Below, piece after piece: positions 1-5,688 of a stretch of 6,000 bases of DNA (the stretch's first letter is position 1; every line of letters begins with the position of its first letter). The notes below the pieces were generated by a model, which made no database searches, was not told the DNA's origin, and saw only the letters and a list, made by a program, of their open reading frames with translations. The stretch lies in the NCBI GenBank assembly GCA_964633145.1, contig CAZWFE010000075.1, positions 1-6,000 on the forward strand, read 5' to 3'. The position numbers and the translations under genes were made by a program. Origin of the DNA: CAJXSD01 sp964633145 (lineage in GTDB: Bacteria; Pseudomonadota; Alphaproteobacteria; Rhodobacterales; Rhodobacteraceae).

Positions 1-22
1 CAATCGGCGTATCCGTCGACAT
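1..22 (-). CDS. Possible 5' end of a leftward gene (seven codons visible)
   Basis: On the minus strand an ATG at 22-20 opens a frame reading MSTDTPI before the window ends. It is preceded by a purine-rich stretch (GGGGTGG at 35-29) with a 6-base spacer to the ATG, which is a plausible ribosome binding site. The ATG lies 84 bases beyond the gshA stop, so it could be the next gene in the same direction. No product can be assigned from seven residues. An alternative is that a rightward gene ends here: all three plus-strand frames are open at the left edge and stop at 22-24, 53-55 or 84-86. The ribosome-binding-site signal makes me prefer the leftward reading, but only weakly. Confidence 0.3.
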
Positions 23-47
23 AATTCACCACCCCTTTATTTCACCC

Positions 48-59
48 AAACTTAGGTTT
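48..59. repeat. Short inverted repeat AAAC-TTAG-GTTT
   Basis: This is a perfect 4-bp inverted repeat around a TTAG loop, in the gap between the gshA stop and the possible gene at the left edge. CCC at 45-47 and GGG at 63-65 could extend it with a bulge. In the gshA direction it is not followed by a T run, so it is not a convincing intrinsic terminator. No better terminator is visible in the 83-base gap. Confidence 0.25.
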
Positions 60-71
60 AGCGGGCAAAGG

Positions 72-87
72 GTAAGCAGAGGTTAAC
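72..87 (+). promoter_or_regulatory. CtrA-like motif GTAA-N7-TTAAC
   Basis: The sequence matches eight of the nine fixed positions of the alphaproteobacterial CtrA full-site consensus TTAA-N7-TTAAC. It lies about 50 bases upstream of the possible leftward ATG at 22. One mismatch in nine is expected roughly once by chance in a 6-kb window counting both strands, so only its intergenic position gives it any weight. Function is inferred, not shown. Confidence 0.15.
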
Positions 88-105
88 AGATAAAATTGTT
101 CGCGT

Positions 106-1476
106 TTAGTAGCTGTAGTCGCCAAAAACCTTGGACACGTCACCGTTCCAGTCGGAATGATATCGCGCCAGTAATTCGTCAGCCTGTGTTTGGCCCGTTT
201 CCAACGATTCCTTTAAGGCGTCTAGGAAATGCACTTCGTTCGGGACCAACCCATCTTGGCCTGGCTTTGCACGTGACTTTAGGCCCTGTTCGCTGATGGC
301 CACCGCTTCGCGGGCCAAATCAGACAGGGCATATTTGCCCACGCGTCCATCCAATGCCTGCTCAGATGCGGCAATGCGTAACGCTTGGCGTGTTTCGGCA
401 TCTAGGCCCTTGGCCAGATCCCATGCGGCATCCAATGCAGATTGATCGTACATCAATCCAACCCAAAATGCAGGCAGCGCACACAAACGCCGCCATGGGC
501 CACCATCGGCCCCACGCATTTCGATGAATTTCTTAATCCGCGCTTCTGGGAAAATGGTTGTCAGATGATCCGCCCAGTCGCTGAGCGTGGGTGTTTCACC
601 GGGCAGGGCGGGCAATTTTCCCTGTAAAAAATCACGAAACGATTGACCCAATGCATTGATGTATTTTCCATCGCGATAAACGAAATACATTGGCACGTCC
701 AAGGCGTAATCGACCCAGCGTTCAAATCCAAACCCGTCCTCAAACACGAATGGCAACATCCCCGTGCGATCCGCATCCAAATCGCGCCAAACGCGGCTGC
801 GCCAGCTTTTGTGGTTGTTTGGCTTGCCCTCAAGGAATGGGGAATTGGCGAACAGGGCCGTTGCGATGGGTTGCAGTGCCAGCGCGACGCGCAGTTTTTG
901 CACCATGTCTGCTTCGGATCCGAAATCCAAATTCACCTGAACGGTGCAGGTGCGATACATCATGGTTTTGCCCATGGTGCCCACGCGGTCCATATAATCG
1001 GTCATCAATTTATAGCGGCCCTTGGGCATAACCGGCATTTCATCATGCGACCAATGCGGTGCTGCGCCCAGCCCGATGAACCCGACACCGATTTCGTCTG
1101 CGATGGATTTGACTTCGCGTAGGTGCGTGTTGACCTCATCACAGGTTTGGTGAATCGTTTCCAATGGCGCGCCAGACAATTCCAATTGCCCGCCTGGCTC
1201 TAGCGATACATTCGCGCCATCTTTGGTCAGGCCGATCAATTTATCGGCCTCGGTCACGGGGGCCCAACCATAGCGGTCGCGCAGGCCCTCTAGCATGGCT
1301 AAAATGGACCGCGGTCCTTCATAGGGCAGCGGATTTAGGGTGTCTTTGCAATAACCGAATTTTTCATGTTCGGTCCCAATCCGCCATTCCGATTTGGGCT
1401 TGCAGCCATCTGCTAGGTATTCTGCCATTTGTTCATGACGTTCAATCGGACCGCCGCCGGACTGTGGGATGGACAT
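106..1476 (-). CDS. gshA: Glutamate-cysteine ligase, plant/proteobacterial type
   Basis: This cytoplasmic enzyme joins glutamate and cysteine using ATP to give gamma-glutamylcysteine, the first and usually rate-limiting step of glutathione synthesis. The 456-residue protein is full length for the plant-type (GCS2) family. Recognisable conserved blocks are GTEHEKFGY (34-42), LEPGGQLELSGAP (92-104), MMYRTCTVQVNLDF (172-185), LALQPIATALFANSPF (199-214), DRTGMLPFVF (236-245) and EMRGADGGPWRRLCALPAFW (319-338), all very close to the plant enzyme as I recall it. Cys177 and Cys332 sit where the plant regulatory disulfide CC2 lies, while the CC1 positions are Ala275 and Ala290. The ATG start is supported by GGAGA seven bases upstream. 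It is the last complete gene of the leftward rsmE set, 57 bases after the small membrane-protein gene. No frameshift or truncation is seen. Confidence 0.96.
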   Translation of the reverse strand: MSIPQSGGGPIERHEQMAEYLADGCKPKSEWRIGTEHEKFGYCKDTLNPLPYEGPRSILAMLEGLRDRYGWAPVTEADKLIGLTKDGANVSLEPGGQLELSGAPLETIHQTCDEVNTHLREVKSIADEIGVGFIGLGAAPHWSHDEMPVMPKGRYKLMTDYMDRVGTMGKTMMYRTCTVQVNLDFGSEADMVQKLRVALALQPIATALFANSPFLEGKPNNHKSWRSRVWRDLDADRTGMLPFVFEDGFGFERWVDYALDVPMYFVYRDGKYINALGQSFRDFLQGKLPALPGETPTLSDWADHLTTIFPEARIKKFIEMRGADGGPWRRLCALPAFWVGLMYDQSALDAAWDLAKGLDAETRQALRIAASEQALDGRVGKYALSDLAREAVAISEQGLKSRAKPGQDGLVPNEVHFLDALKESLETGQTQADELLARYHSDWNGDVSKVFGDYSY

Positions 1477-1483
1477 ATAAAAT

Positions 1484-1488
1484 TCTCC
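1484..1488 (-). promoter_or_regulatory. Ribosome binding site of gshA
   Basis: On the minus strand GGAGA lies seven bases before the gshA ATG. This is the clearest Shine-Dalgarno sequence in the window and fixes the gshA start. Confidence 0.7.
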
Positions 1489-1498
1489 GATACGGTTA

Positions 1499-1526
1499 GT
1501 TTGACTAAGGCATGGCTATGTTTGAC
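1499..1526. repeat. Direct repeat GTTTGAC, 21-bp period, upstream of gshA
   Basis: GTTTGAC occurs at 1499-1505 and again at 1520-1526, two helical turns apart, in the 57-base gap between the small membrane-protein gene and gshA. Such spacing can suit a regulator that binds one DNA face, but two copies of a 7-mer in a gap this size can also arise by chance. I see no convincing -35/-10 pair here, so gshA may simply be read from upstream. Confidence 0.2.
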
Positions 1527-1533
1527 GCGCGTG

Positions 1534-2055
1534 TCAATGCAGAAACCTGTCTGGATCAAGATAGGTGTTTTGCTGCCAAATCAAGGTGGGTTTCGTAATT
1601 TCGCGCGATAACATTGACAACATCTGTTCGATACGCAGTCCTGGCAGGCTGGCAAAGGCGTCAAACAACCCGTCTGTTCCACGTGCATCCACAGGAATTG
1701 TGATCGCGGGTTGCGCGGGTTGTTCCAATACCCAGCATTTGGCTGCTGGCTTTGGGACCAGCGAAATACGGCTGATGTCTTGGGTGGCGATCGTGCCACC
1801 AGAATATGGACCAAAATAGGTGATTTGCCCTTCGATCACGGTGACAACACCGGCGCCGGTTGTTTTGGTGCGAAATCGAAATCGCTGTAAGCCCATGATC
1901 AAAATAATCACGGACAACCCAAGCAAGGCGTATCCGATGTATTCCAGCAATCCAAAAAACGCATGCGCCCAATAGACCCCCAAACTGGCCAAGGCTAGGG
2001 CGATCAAAACTTCGCGCAGGCGCCACAGCGTTTGTTTTGCTTCGTCGCGTATCAT
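1534..2055 (-). CDS. Uncharacterised protein with two N-terminal membrane helices
   Basis: I do not recognise this 173-residue protein as a named family. It starts MIRDEAKQTLWRLREVL, then has two hydrophobic segments at about 15-34 and 36-56 separated by a very short turn. A basic FRFRTK stretch (59-64) follows, and then a soluble domain of about 110 residues with beta-rich character (GVVTVIEGQITYFGPYSGG, 69-87). The helical hairpin and the basic residues after it suggest that both ends face the cytoplasm. The start chosen is the ATG at 2055, whose A, T and G overlap the rsmE stop as ATGA, with GGGGA six bases upstream (2066-2062). A longer reading from 2223 would run 56 residues inside rsmE and shows no sensible N-terminus. 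The overlap implies translational coupling with rsmE. It may be a membrane-bound accessory or regulatory protein; no function is assigned. Confidence 0.85.
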   Translation of the reverse strand: MIRDEAKQTLWRLREVLIALALASLGVYWAHAFFGLLEYIGYALLGLSVIILIMGLQRFRFRTKTTGAGVVTVIEGQITYFGPYSGGTIATQDISRISLVPKPAAKCWVLEQPAQPAITIPVDARGTDGLFDAFASLPGLRIEQMLSMLSREITKPTLIWQQNTYLDPDRFLH

Positions 2056-2792
2056 GTCCAATCCCCAAGGCTGCGCTGCCAAAGCGTCAAGGCGCTGACG
2101 GCGGCGGTATCGGCGCGCAAAATGCGTGGACCCAAGCTGATAGAATACGATTGGGGATGCGATTGCAATTTTTGTCGTTCGGCTGGGGAAAACCCGCCTT
2201 CGGGCCCGATGAAAATCGCCCATTTTCCTGCGGGGCAGGATGACAGATCGGCTGGGGCTTGGCCGACCATAGCTTCGTCACAAAACAGGATGTTCCGATC
2301 ATTTGGCCAAGTTTGCAAACATTTTTCCAGACTTTGCAAATCGTGAACCACAGGCACGTATGTGCCGCCGCATTGTTCGGTGGCCTCAACCGCGTGGGCC
2401 TGCAACCGATCCTGTCGGATGCGTTCTGAATTGGTATAGTCGGTCGAAATCGGGAATATCTCTGCGGCGCCCAGTTCGGTTGCCTTTTCGACGATGAAAT
2501 CTGTACGTGCCTTTTTGATGGGGGCAAACATCAACCACAGATCCGGCGGGGATTGCAGCGGTTTGGTTTGCGACACAACGTCCAATGTGCCGGCGCGTTT
2601 TGACCCAGACGATATTTGGGCCAACCATTCACCATCACGCCCGTTGAACACCAAAATCTGATCGCCGACAGACAGGCGCATCACCGCAAACAGGTAATTT
2701 GCCTGATCACGATCCAAAGCAATGGATTGCGTCGCGCCCAAAGGGTGGTTAACAAAGAGTCGTATTTTCGCTGTCACTATATTCGCTGTCAT
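2052..2792 (-). CDS. rsmE: 16S rRNA (uracil1498-N3)-methyltransferase RsmE
   Basis: This enzyme methylates N3 of U1498 in the decoding region of 16S rRNA, using S-adenosylmethionine, in the cytoplasm. The 246-residue length matches the family. An N-terminal PUA-like RNA-binding domain covers roughly 10-75 (LDRDQANYLFAVMRL, VFNGRDGEWL). The C-terminal SPOUT domain shows KATELGAAEIFPI (103-115), the IFIGPEGGFSPAE loop (193-205) and the knot motif LGPRILRADTAA (220-231), which forms the cofactor site. The start is uncertain. ATG at 2792 gives MTANIVTAKIRLF; a GTG at 2777 would give MTAKIRLF, which resembles typical relatives; a TTG at 2822 would extend into ubiA. None has a strong Shine-Dalgarno. 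The gene is head to head with ubiA and its stop overlaps the next gene as ATGA. Confidence 0.95.
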   Translation of the reverse strand: MTANIVTAKIRLFVNHPLGATQSIALDRDQANYLFAVMRLSVGDQILVFNGRDGEWLAQISSGSKRAGTLDVVSQTKPLQSPPDLWLMFAPIKKARTDFIVEKATELGAAEIFPISTDYTNSERIRQDRLQAHAVEATEQCGGTYVPVVHDLQSLEKCLQTWPNDRNILFCDEAMVGQAPADLSSCPAGKWAIFIGPEGGFSPAERQKLQSHPQSYSISLGPRILRADTAAVSALTLWQRSLGDWT

Positions 2793-2797
2793 GGGGA
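2778..2797 (+). promoter_or_regulatory. Candidate -10 box and ribosome binding site for ubiA
   Basis: TATATT at 2778-2783 matches five of six bases of the sigma-70 -10 box, but no good -35 lies at normal spacing. GGGGA at 2793-2797 sits six bases before the ubiA ATG and is the likely ribosome binding site. The same GGGGA-N6-ATG arrangement precedes the small membrane-protein gene. On the opposite strand TATGAT (2804-2799) is a possible -10 for rsmE; if used it would give an almost leaderless rsmE message from the ATG at 2792. All promoter assignments here are inference from short matches. Confidence 0.25.
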
Positions 2798-2803
2798 CAT
2801 CAT

Positions 2804-3769
2804 ATGGATCAAACACCGCCAAGACCAGAGCCCACAGGACAAGTTTCTGATGCCGTTACAGGAAATTGGGTCGATACGCTGGCGCCTGCGCCTTTGCGCC
2901 CCTATCTGCGGTTGTCGCGTGCGGATCGTCCCATTGGCACATGGTTGTTGTTACTGCCGTGTTGGTGGGGTTTACTGGCGGCAATGTTGGCCAGTGATCA
3001 GGCGCATTGGTTTGATTTATGGATTTTCGTGTCCACCGCGATTGGCGCATTTTTGATGCGGGGTGCGGGATGTACATGGAACGACATCACCGATCGCAAT
3101 TTTGATGGTGCAGTTGAACGCACCCGCAGCCGTCCCATTCCATCAGGGCAGGTGACGGTCAAACAGGCGCTCGCATGGATGATTGTTCAGGCGGCGCTGG
3201 GCGCGGTGATATTGTTTTCCTATAACGTGGTGGCGATTGGGTTGGGTATATTGTCGCTGGGACTGGTGGCGATTTATCCCTTTGCCAAACGCTTTACATG
3301 GTGGCCACAGGTGTTTTTGGGGTTGGCGTTTAACTGGGGGGCGATTTTGGTCTATGCCGCCCATGCTGGCCATGTTGGGCGGGGGGCTGTGCTGTTGTAT
3401 CTGTGCGGTATCGCGTGGACGTTGTTTTACGATACGATCTATGCCCACCAAGACAAAGAGGATGACGCATTGATCGGCGTCAAATCAACGGCGCGGTTAT
3501 TTGGCGATGCCTCGGGCAAATGGTTGTATGCCTTTGGTGTCCTGACCGTTGTGTTTATGGCTTGGGCCGTGTTGGACGTGACCCAAGATCGCAGCACACT
3601 GTCGCGTGTGGTTGCGTTTATGGCGGTGCCGTCTTTCGCGGGGCATATGATGTGGCAAATGTCGCGTATTTCGCTGAATGATACGGCTGTATTGTTGCGG
3701 TTATTTCGATCAAATCGCGATGCAGGTTTGCTGCCTGTGCTGTTTTTTGCCTGTGCGCTTGTCGTTTGA
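2804..3769 (+). CDS. ubiA: 4-hydroxybenzoate polyprenyltransferase UbiA
   Basis: This inner-membrane prenyltransferase attaches the polyprenyl tail to 4-hydroxybenzoate, the first membrane-bound step of ubiquinone synthesis. The 321-residue protein carries a polar N-terminus of about 34 residues, then the family signature PYLRLSRADRPIGTWLLLLP (33-52). The first Asp-rich motif is NDITDRNFD (93-101), followed by RTRSRPIPSG (106-115); the second is DTIYAHQDKEDD (210-221). These Asp residues bind the magnesium-diphosphate of the prenyl donor. About nine membrane helices can be drawn, near 45-63, 69-87, 121-140, 142-160, 167-187, 192-212, 240-258, 268-286 and 306-321, as expected for the family. 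The ATG has GGGGA six bases upstream. The gene is divergent from rsmE with 11 bases between the starts. Other UbiA-superfamily members are possible, but motif wording and context favour ubiquinone. Confidence 0.95.
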   Translation: MDQTPPRPEPTGQVSDAVTGNWVDTLAPAPLRPYLRLSRADRPIGTWLLLLPCWWGLLAAMLASDQAHWFDLWIFVSTAIGAFLMRGAGCTWNDITDRNFDGAVERTRSRPIPSGQVTVKQALAWMIVQAALGAVILFSYNVVAIGLGILSLGLVAIYPFAKRFTWWPQVFLGLAFNWGAILVYAAHAGHVGRGAVLLYLCGIAWTLFYDTIYAHQDKEDDALIGVKSTARLFGDASGKWLYAFGVLTVVFMAWAVLDVTQDRSTLSRVVAFMAVPSFAGHMMWQMSRISLNDTAVLLRLFRSNRDAGLLPVLFFACALVV

Positions 3770-3798
3770 TTGCAACTTGTTACGCTTAGGCGTATCAA
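3770..3798 (+). promoter_or_regulatory. Candidate promoter for the OmpA-family gene
   Basis: TTGCAA (3770-3775) and TATCAA (3793-3798) are separated by 17 bases, the ideal sigma-70 spacing, and each box matches four of six consensus positions. Transcription would start near 3805, about 25 bases before the ATG at 3829. The gap is otherwise empty of genes and follows the ubiA stop directly. Read-through from ubiA is the alternative. Confidence 0.3.
3781..3794. repeat. Inverted repeat TACGC-TTAG-GCGTA
   Basis: A perfect 5-bp inverted repeat with a 4-base loop lies 11 bases after the ubiA stop and falls inside the spacer of the candidate promoter. It is not followed by a T run, so it is a poor terminator. 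It could be a regulator site or a minor RNA hairpin. Confidence 0.3.
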
Positions 3799-3800
3799 AC

Positions 3801-3815
3801 TGACAACGGGTGTCA
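3801..3815. repeat. Inverted repeat TGACA-N5-TGTCA
   Basis: A perfect 5-bp inverted repeat with a 5-base centre would overlap the predicted transcription start of the OmpA-family gene and ends 13 bases before its ATG. Position and symmetry would suit an operator for a dimeric regulator, but half-sites this short are weak evidence. Confidence 0.3.
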
Positions 3816-3828
3816 ACTGGATCCAAAA

Positions 3829-5688
3829 ATGAAGAAAATACCTTTACTTGCAAGCGCTGGTATCTTTGCAATGGCGGCAGGCCTCTGTGTTGCGGGGGCA
3901 AATTTCGCGGCACGGCTTGTTGAGACGCTGTCGCGTGAGGATGTGGCGCAGGCCTTGGATCAGGCCCAGATGCCTTGGGCTGATGTTGCCACCGATGGTT
4001 TGCAGGTCTTTGTCATCGGTATTGCCCCAAACGAAGCAGACCGGTTCAAAGCCAAAAGCATCGCAGGCCAAGTGGTGGATGCCACACGCGTCATCGACCA
4101 AATGACCGTTTATGAAGAGGTGCAGGTCAAGCCGCCAGAATATCGGTTGGAATTCCTGCGCACCCCGTCAGGTATTTCGGTTTTCGGCGTTTTACCCGAA
4201 CGCTATGGCAGCCAAAGCCTGCTGGACGAGTTGCAAAAAATTGCGGGTCCTGACGGGACAGTGACCCAGTTGCTGGAAATGTCATCCTATCCTGCGCCGC
4301 AAAACTGGGCGCGCGATGTGCGATTGGCATTGTCTGTGTTAAAGGATTTTTCAGCCGCAAAAATCACAGTCCAAGATCAGTCCATTCAAGGCACAGGCGT
4401 CGCAGCCAGTGATGCAGCCAAAACCAAGCTGCAAACAGCATGGGAAAATCGCATCCCGCAGGATTTAGGTTTTGACGTTGCAATCGAGGTGCCGCGCCCC
4501 GTGGTGGCCCCCTATGTGTTTCGGGCGGTCAAATCGGAACAGGGACTGAAATTGGATGCTTGCACCGTGCAAACGCGCGACATGCATGAACAGATCATTC
4601 AACGCGCCCAAGCGTTGCAGGCGGTGGGCGCAGTGAAATGCCAAATCGCGCTGGGCCGACCCACGGAAAACTGGGCGCAGGTGGTGTTGGACAGTATGAC
4701 TACGCTGCAGGCCTTTGATCAGGGCAATATCACGATTACCGATACCTCTGTCCGGCTTGAGGTGGGGCAGGGCACCGATCCTGCGGCGTTCAATGGCCAA
4801 GTGACCCAGCTAAAGCAGCGTTTGCCAGCAGAATATTCGTTTGTCAGCGTATTGCCGAAACCGGTCACATCCGACACCGAGGCAACAGAAATCATAATTA
4901 CCCGCAGCCCCGAAGGTTTGGTTGTGGTGCGCGGGGCTGTGGGATCGCAAGTGGGCTTGGATATGATTTCCAGCCTGGCCAAGGCCCGTTTTGGTCAGGA
5001 CGGTGTGCATGTATCTGTACGCGTGCGCGATGCGATCGACCAAAGCTGGACACAGCAAATCCTAAGCGGATTGGAAACCATCGGAAAGCTGAACAAGGGC
5101 AGTGTTATTTTGTCCCCAGATACCATTCAGATTTCTGGTGAAACATTCAACGAAACCGCGCAAAGCGATATTACCGCATTATTTGTGGATCAGCTGGGCA
5201 ACGGCCAGCGCATGGATATGGATGTGGTCTATATCGAACCCCCAAAACAGCCCGAACCCCAAGGTACCAATCCGCAAGAATGCATTGACCAAATCGCAGT
5301 GGTGCTAGAGTCAGATAAAATCAATTTTGAACCTGGCTCTGATCGGGTTGATTTGGCGGGTCAGACCGTTTTGGATGATATTGCAGATATTTTGCGCGAT
5401 TGCGGTGAAATTCCGATGGAAATTGCTGGCCATACCGACAGTCAAGGTCGCGAAGAAATGAACCTACAGCTTAGCCAATCGCGCGCGGATGCCGTGTTGA
5501 TGGAACTGCAGCGGCGCCGCATTTTGACGGCAAGTTTCAGCGCCAAGGGATACGGCGAAACGACACCCATTGCCCCCAACAATACCCAAGAGGGCCGCGA
5601 AGCCAATCGGCGTATCGAATTTACATTGATTTCGCCGTCCGAACCTGCAACACCCGAACCAAAAGAGGCAGGGTCAGAAAATGAATAG
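3829..5688 (+). CDS. OmpA-family envelope protein with tandem BON-like subdomains
   Basis: This is a probable periplasmic protein that anchors to peptidoglycan. The 619 residues begin with a signal peptide (MKKIPLLASAGIFAMAAGL, probable cut after Ala24 in AGA-NF); an uncleaved anchor is possible. Residues 37-471 form repeating units of about 122 residues: NWARDV at 159, NWAQVV at 281 and SWTQQI at 406 mark equivalent points, each followed by an ITV/ITI/VIL strand. Each unit splits into two BON-like halves, giving about seven subdomains. A Pro-rich linker (471-482) leads to an OmpA_C domain (about 485-602) with GHTDSQG (534-540), Asp537 and Arg552 at the spacing of the diaminopimelate-binding pair of OmpA, and NRRIEF (593-598). 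Cys485/Cys525 and Cys245/Cys271 could pair. The layout recalls mycobacterial ArfA/OmpATb. No beta-barrel is apparent. The start has only a weak GGA upstream. It overlaps the next gene by 8 bases. Confidence 0.9.
   Translation: MKKIPLLASAGIFAMAAGLCVAGANFAARLVETLSREDVAQALDQAQMPWADVATDGLQVFVIGIAPNEADRFKAKSIAGQVVDATRVIDQMTVYEEVQVKPPEYRLEFLRTPSGISVFGVLPERYGSQSLLDELQKIAGPDGTVTQLLEMSSYPAPQNWARDVRLALSVLKDFSAAKITVQDQSIQGTGVAASDAAKTKLQTAWENRIPQDLGFDVAIEVPRPVVAPYVFRAVKSEQGLKLDACTVQTRDMHEQIIQRAQALQAVGAVKCQIALGRPTENWAQVVLDSMTTLQAFDQGNITITDTSVRLEVGQGTDPAAFNGQVTQLKQRLPAEYSFVSVLPKPVTSDTEATEIIITRSPEGLVVVRGAVGSQVGLDMISSLAKARFGQDGVHVSVRVRDAIDQSWTQQILSGLETIGKLNKGSVILSPDTIQISGETFNETAQSDITALFVDQLGNGQRMDMDVVYIEPPKQPEPQGTNPQECIDQIAVVLESDKINFEPGSDRVDLAGQTVLDDIADILRDCGEIPMEIAGHTDSQGREEMNLQLSQSRADAVLMELQRRRILTASFSAKGYGETTPIAPNNTQEGREANRRIEFTLISPSEPATPEPKEAGSENE
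5670..5673 (+). promoter_or_regulatory. Ribosome binding site within the end of the OmpA-family gene
   Basis: AGGG lies seven bases before the ATG at 5681, inside the last codons of the upstream gene. It supports the overlapping start and suggests coupled translation of the two envelope genes. Confidence 0.45.

Noticed and set aside
1..13. 13-base exact match CAATCGGCGTATC between the left edge and 5604-5616
   Set aside because: One exact 13-mer match is roughly what chance gives in a window of this size on both strands, and the flanks do not continue the match.
23..105. Intrinsic terminator after gshA
   Set aside because: The only hairpin (48-59) has a 4-bp AT-rich stem and no following T run on the minus strand.
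643..1122. A 159-codon open frame on the plus strand inside gshA
   Set aside because: It lies wholly antisense to the highly conserved gshA frame; its His- and Cys-rich composition is typical of a shadow frame and no ribosome binding site or family motif is seen.
2056..2223. A 56-residue N-terminal extension of the small membrane protein
   Set aside because: It would overlap the conserved knot motif region of rsmE, has an Arg-rich shadow-like composition, and the ATGA start at 2055 with GGGGA upstream is a much better fit.
2793..2822. A TTG start for RsmE ten residues upstream of the ATG
   Set aside because: It would overlap the ubiA start, and the added residues MAVFDPYDVP do not resemble an RsmE N-terminus.
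3877..3890. Possible lipoprotein lipobox at GLC (Cys20) of the OmpA-family protein
   Set aside because: Leu at the position before Cys is not accepted in a lipobox, and a standard signal peptidase I site (AGA-NF) follows four residues later.
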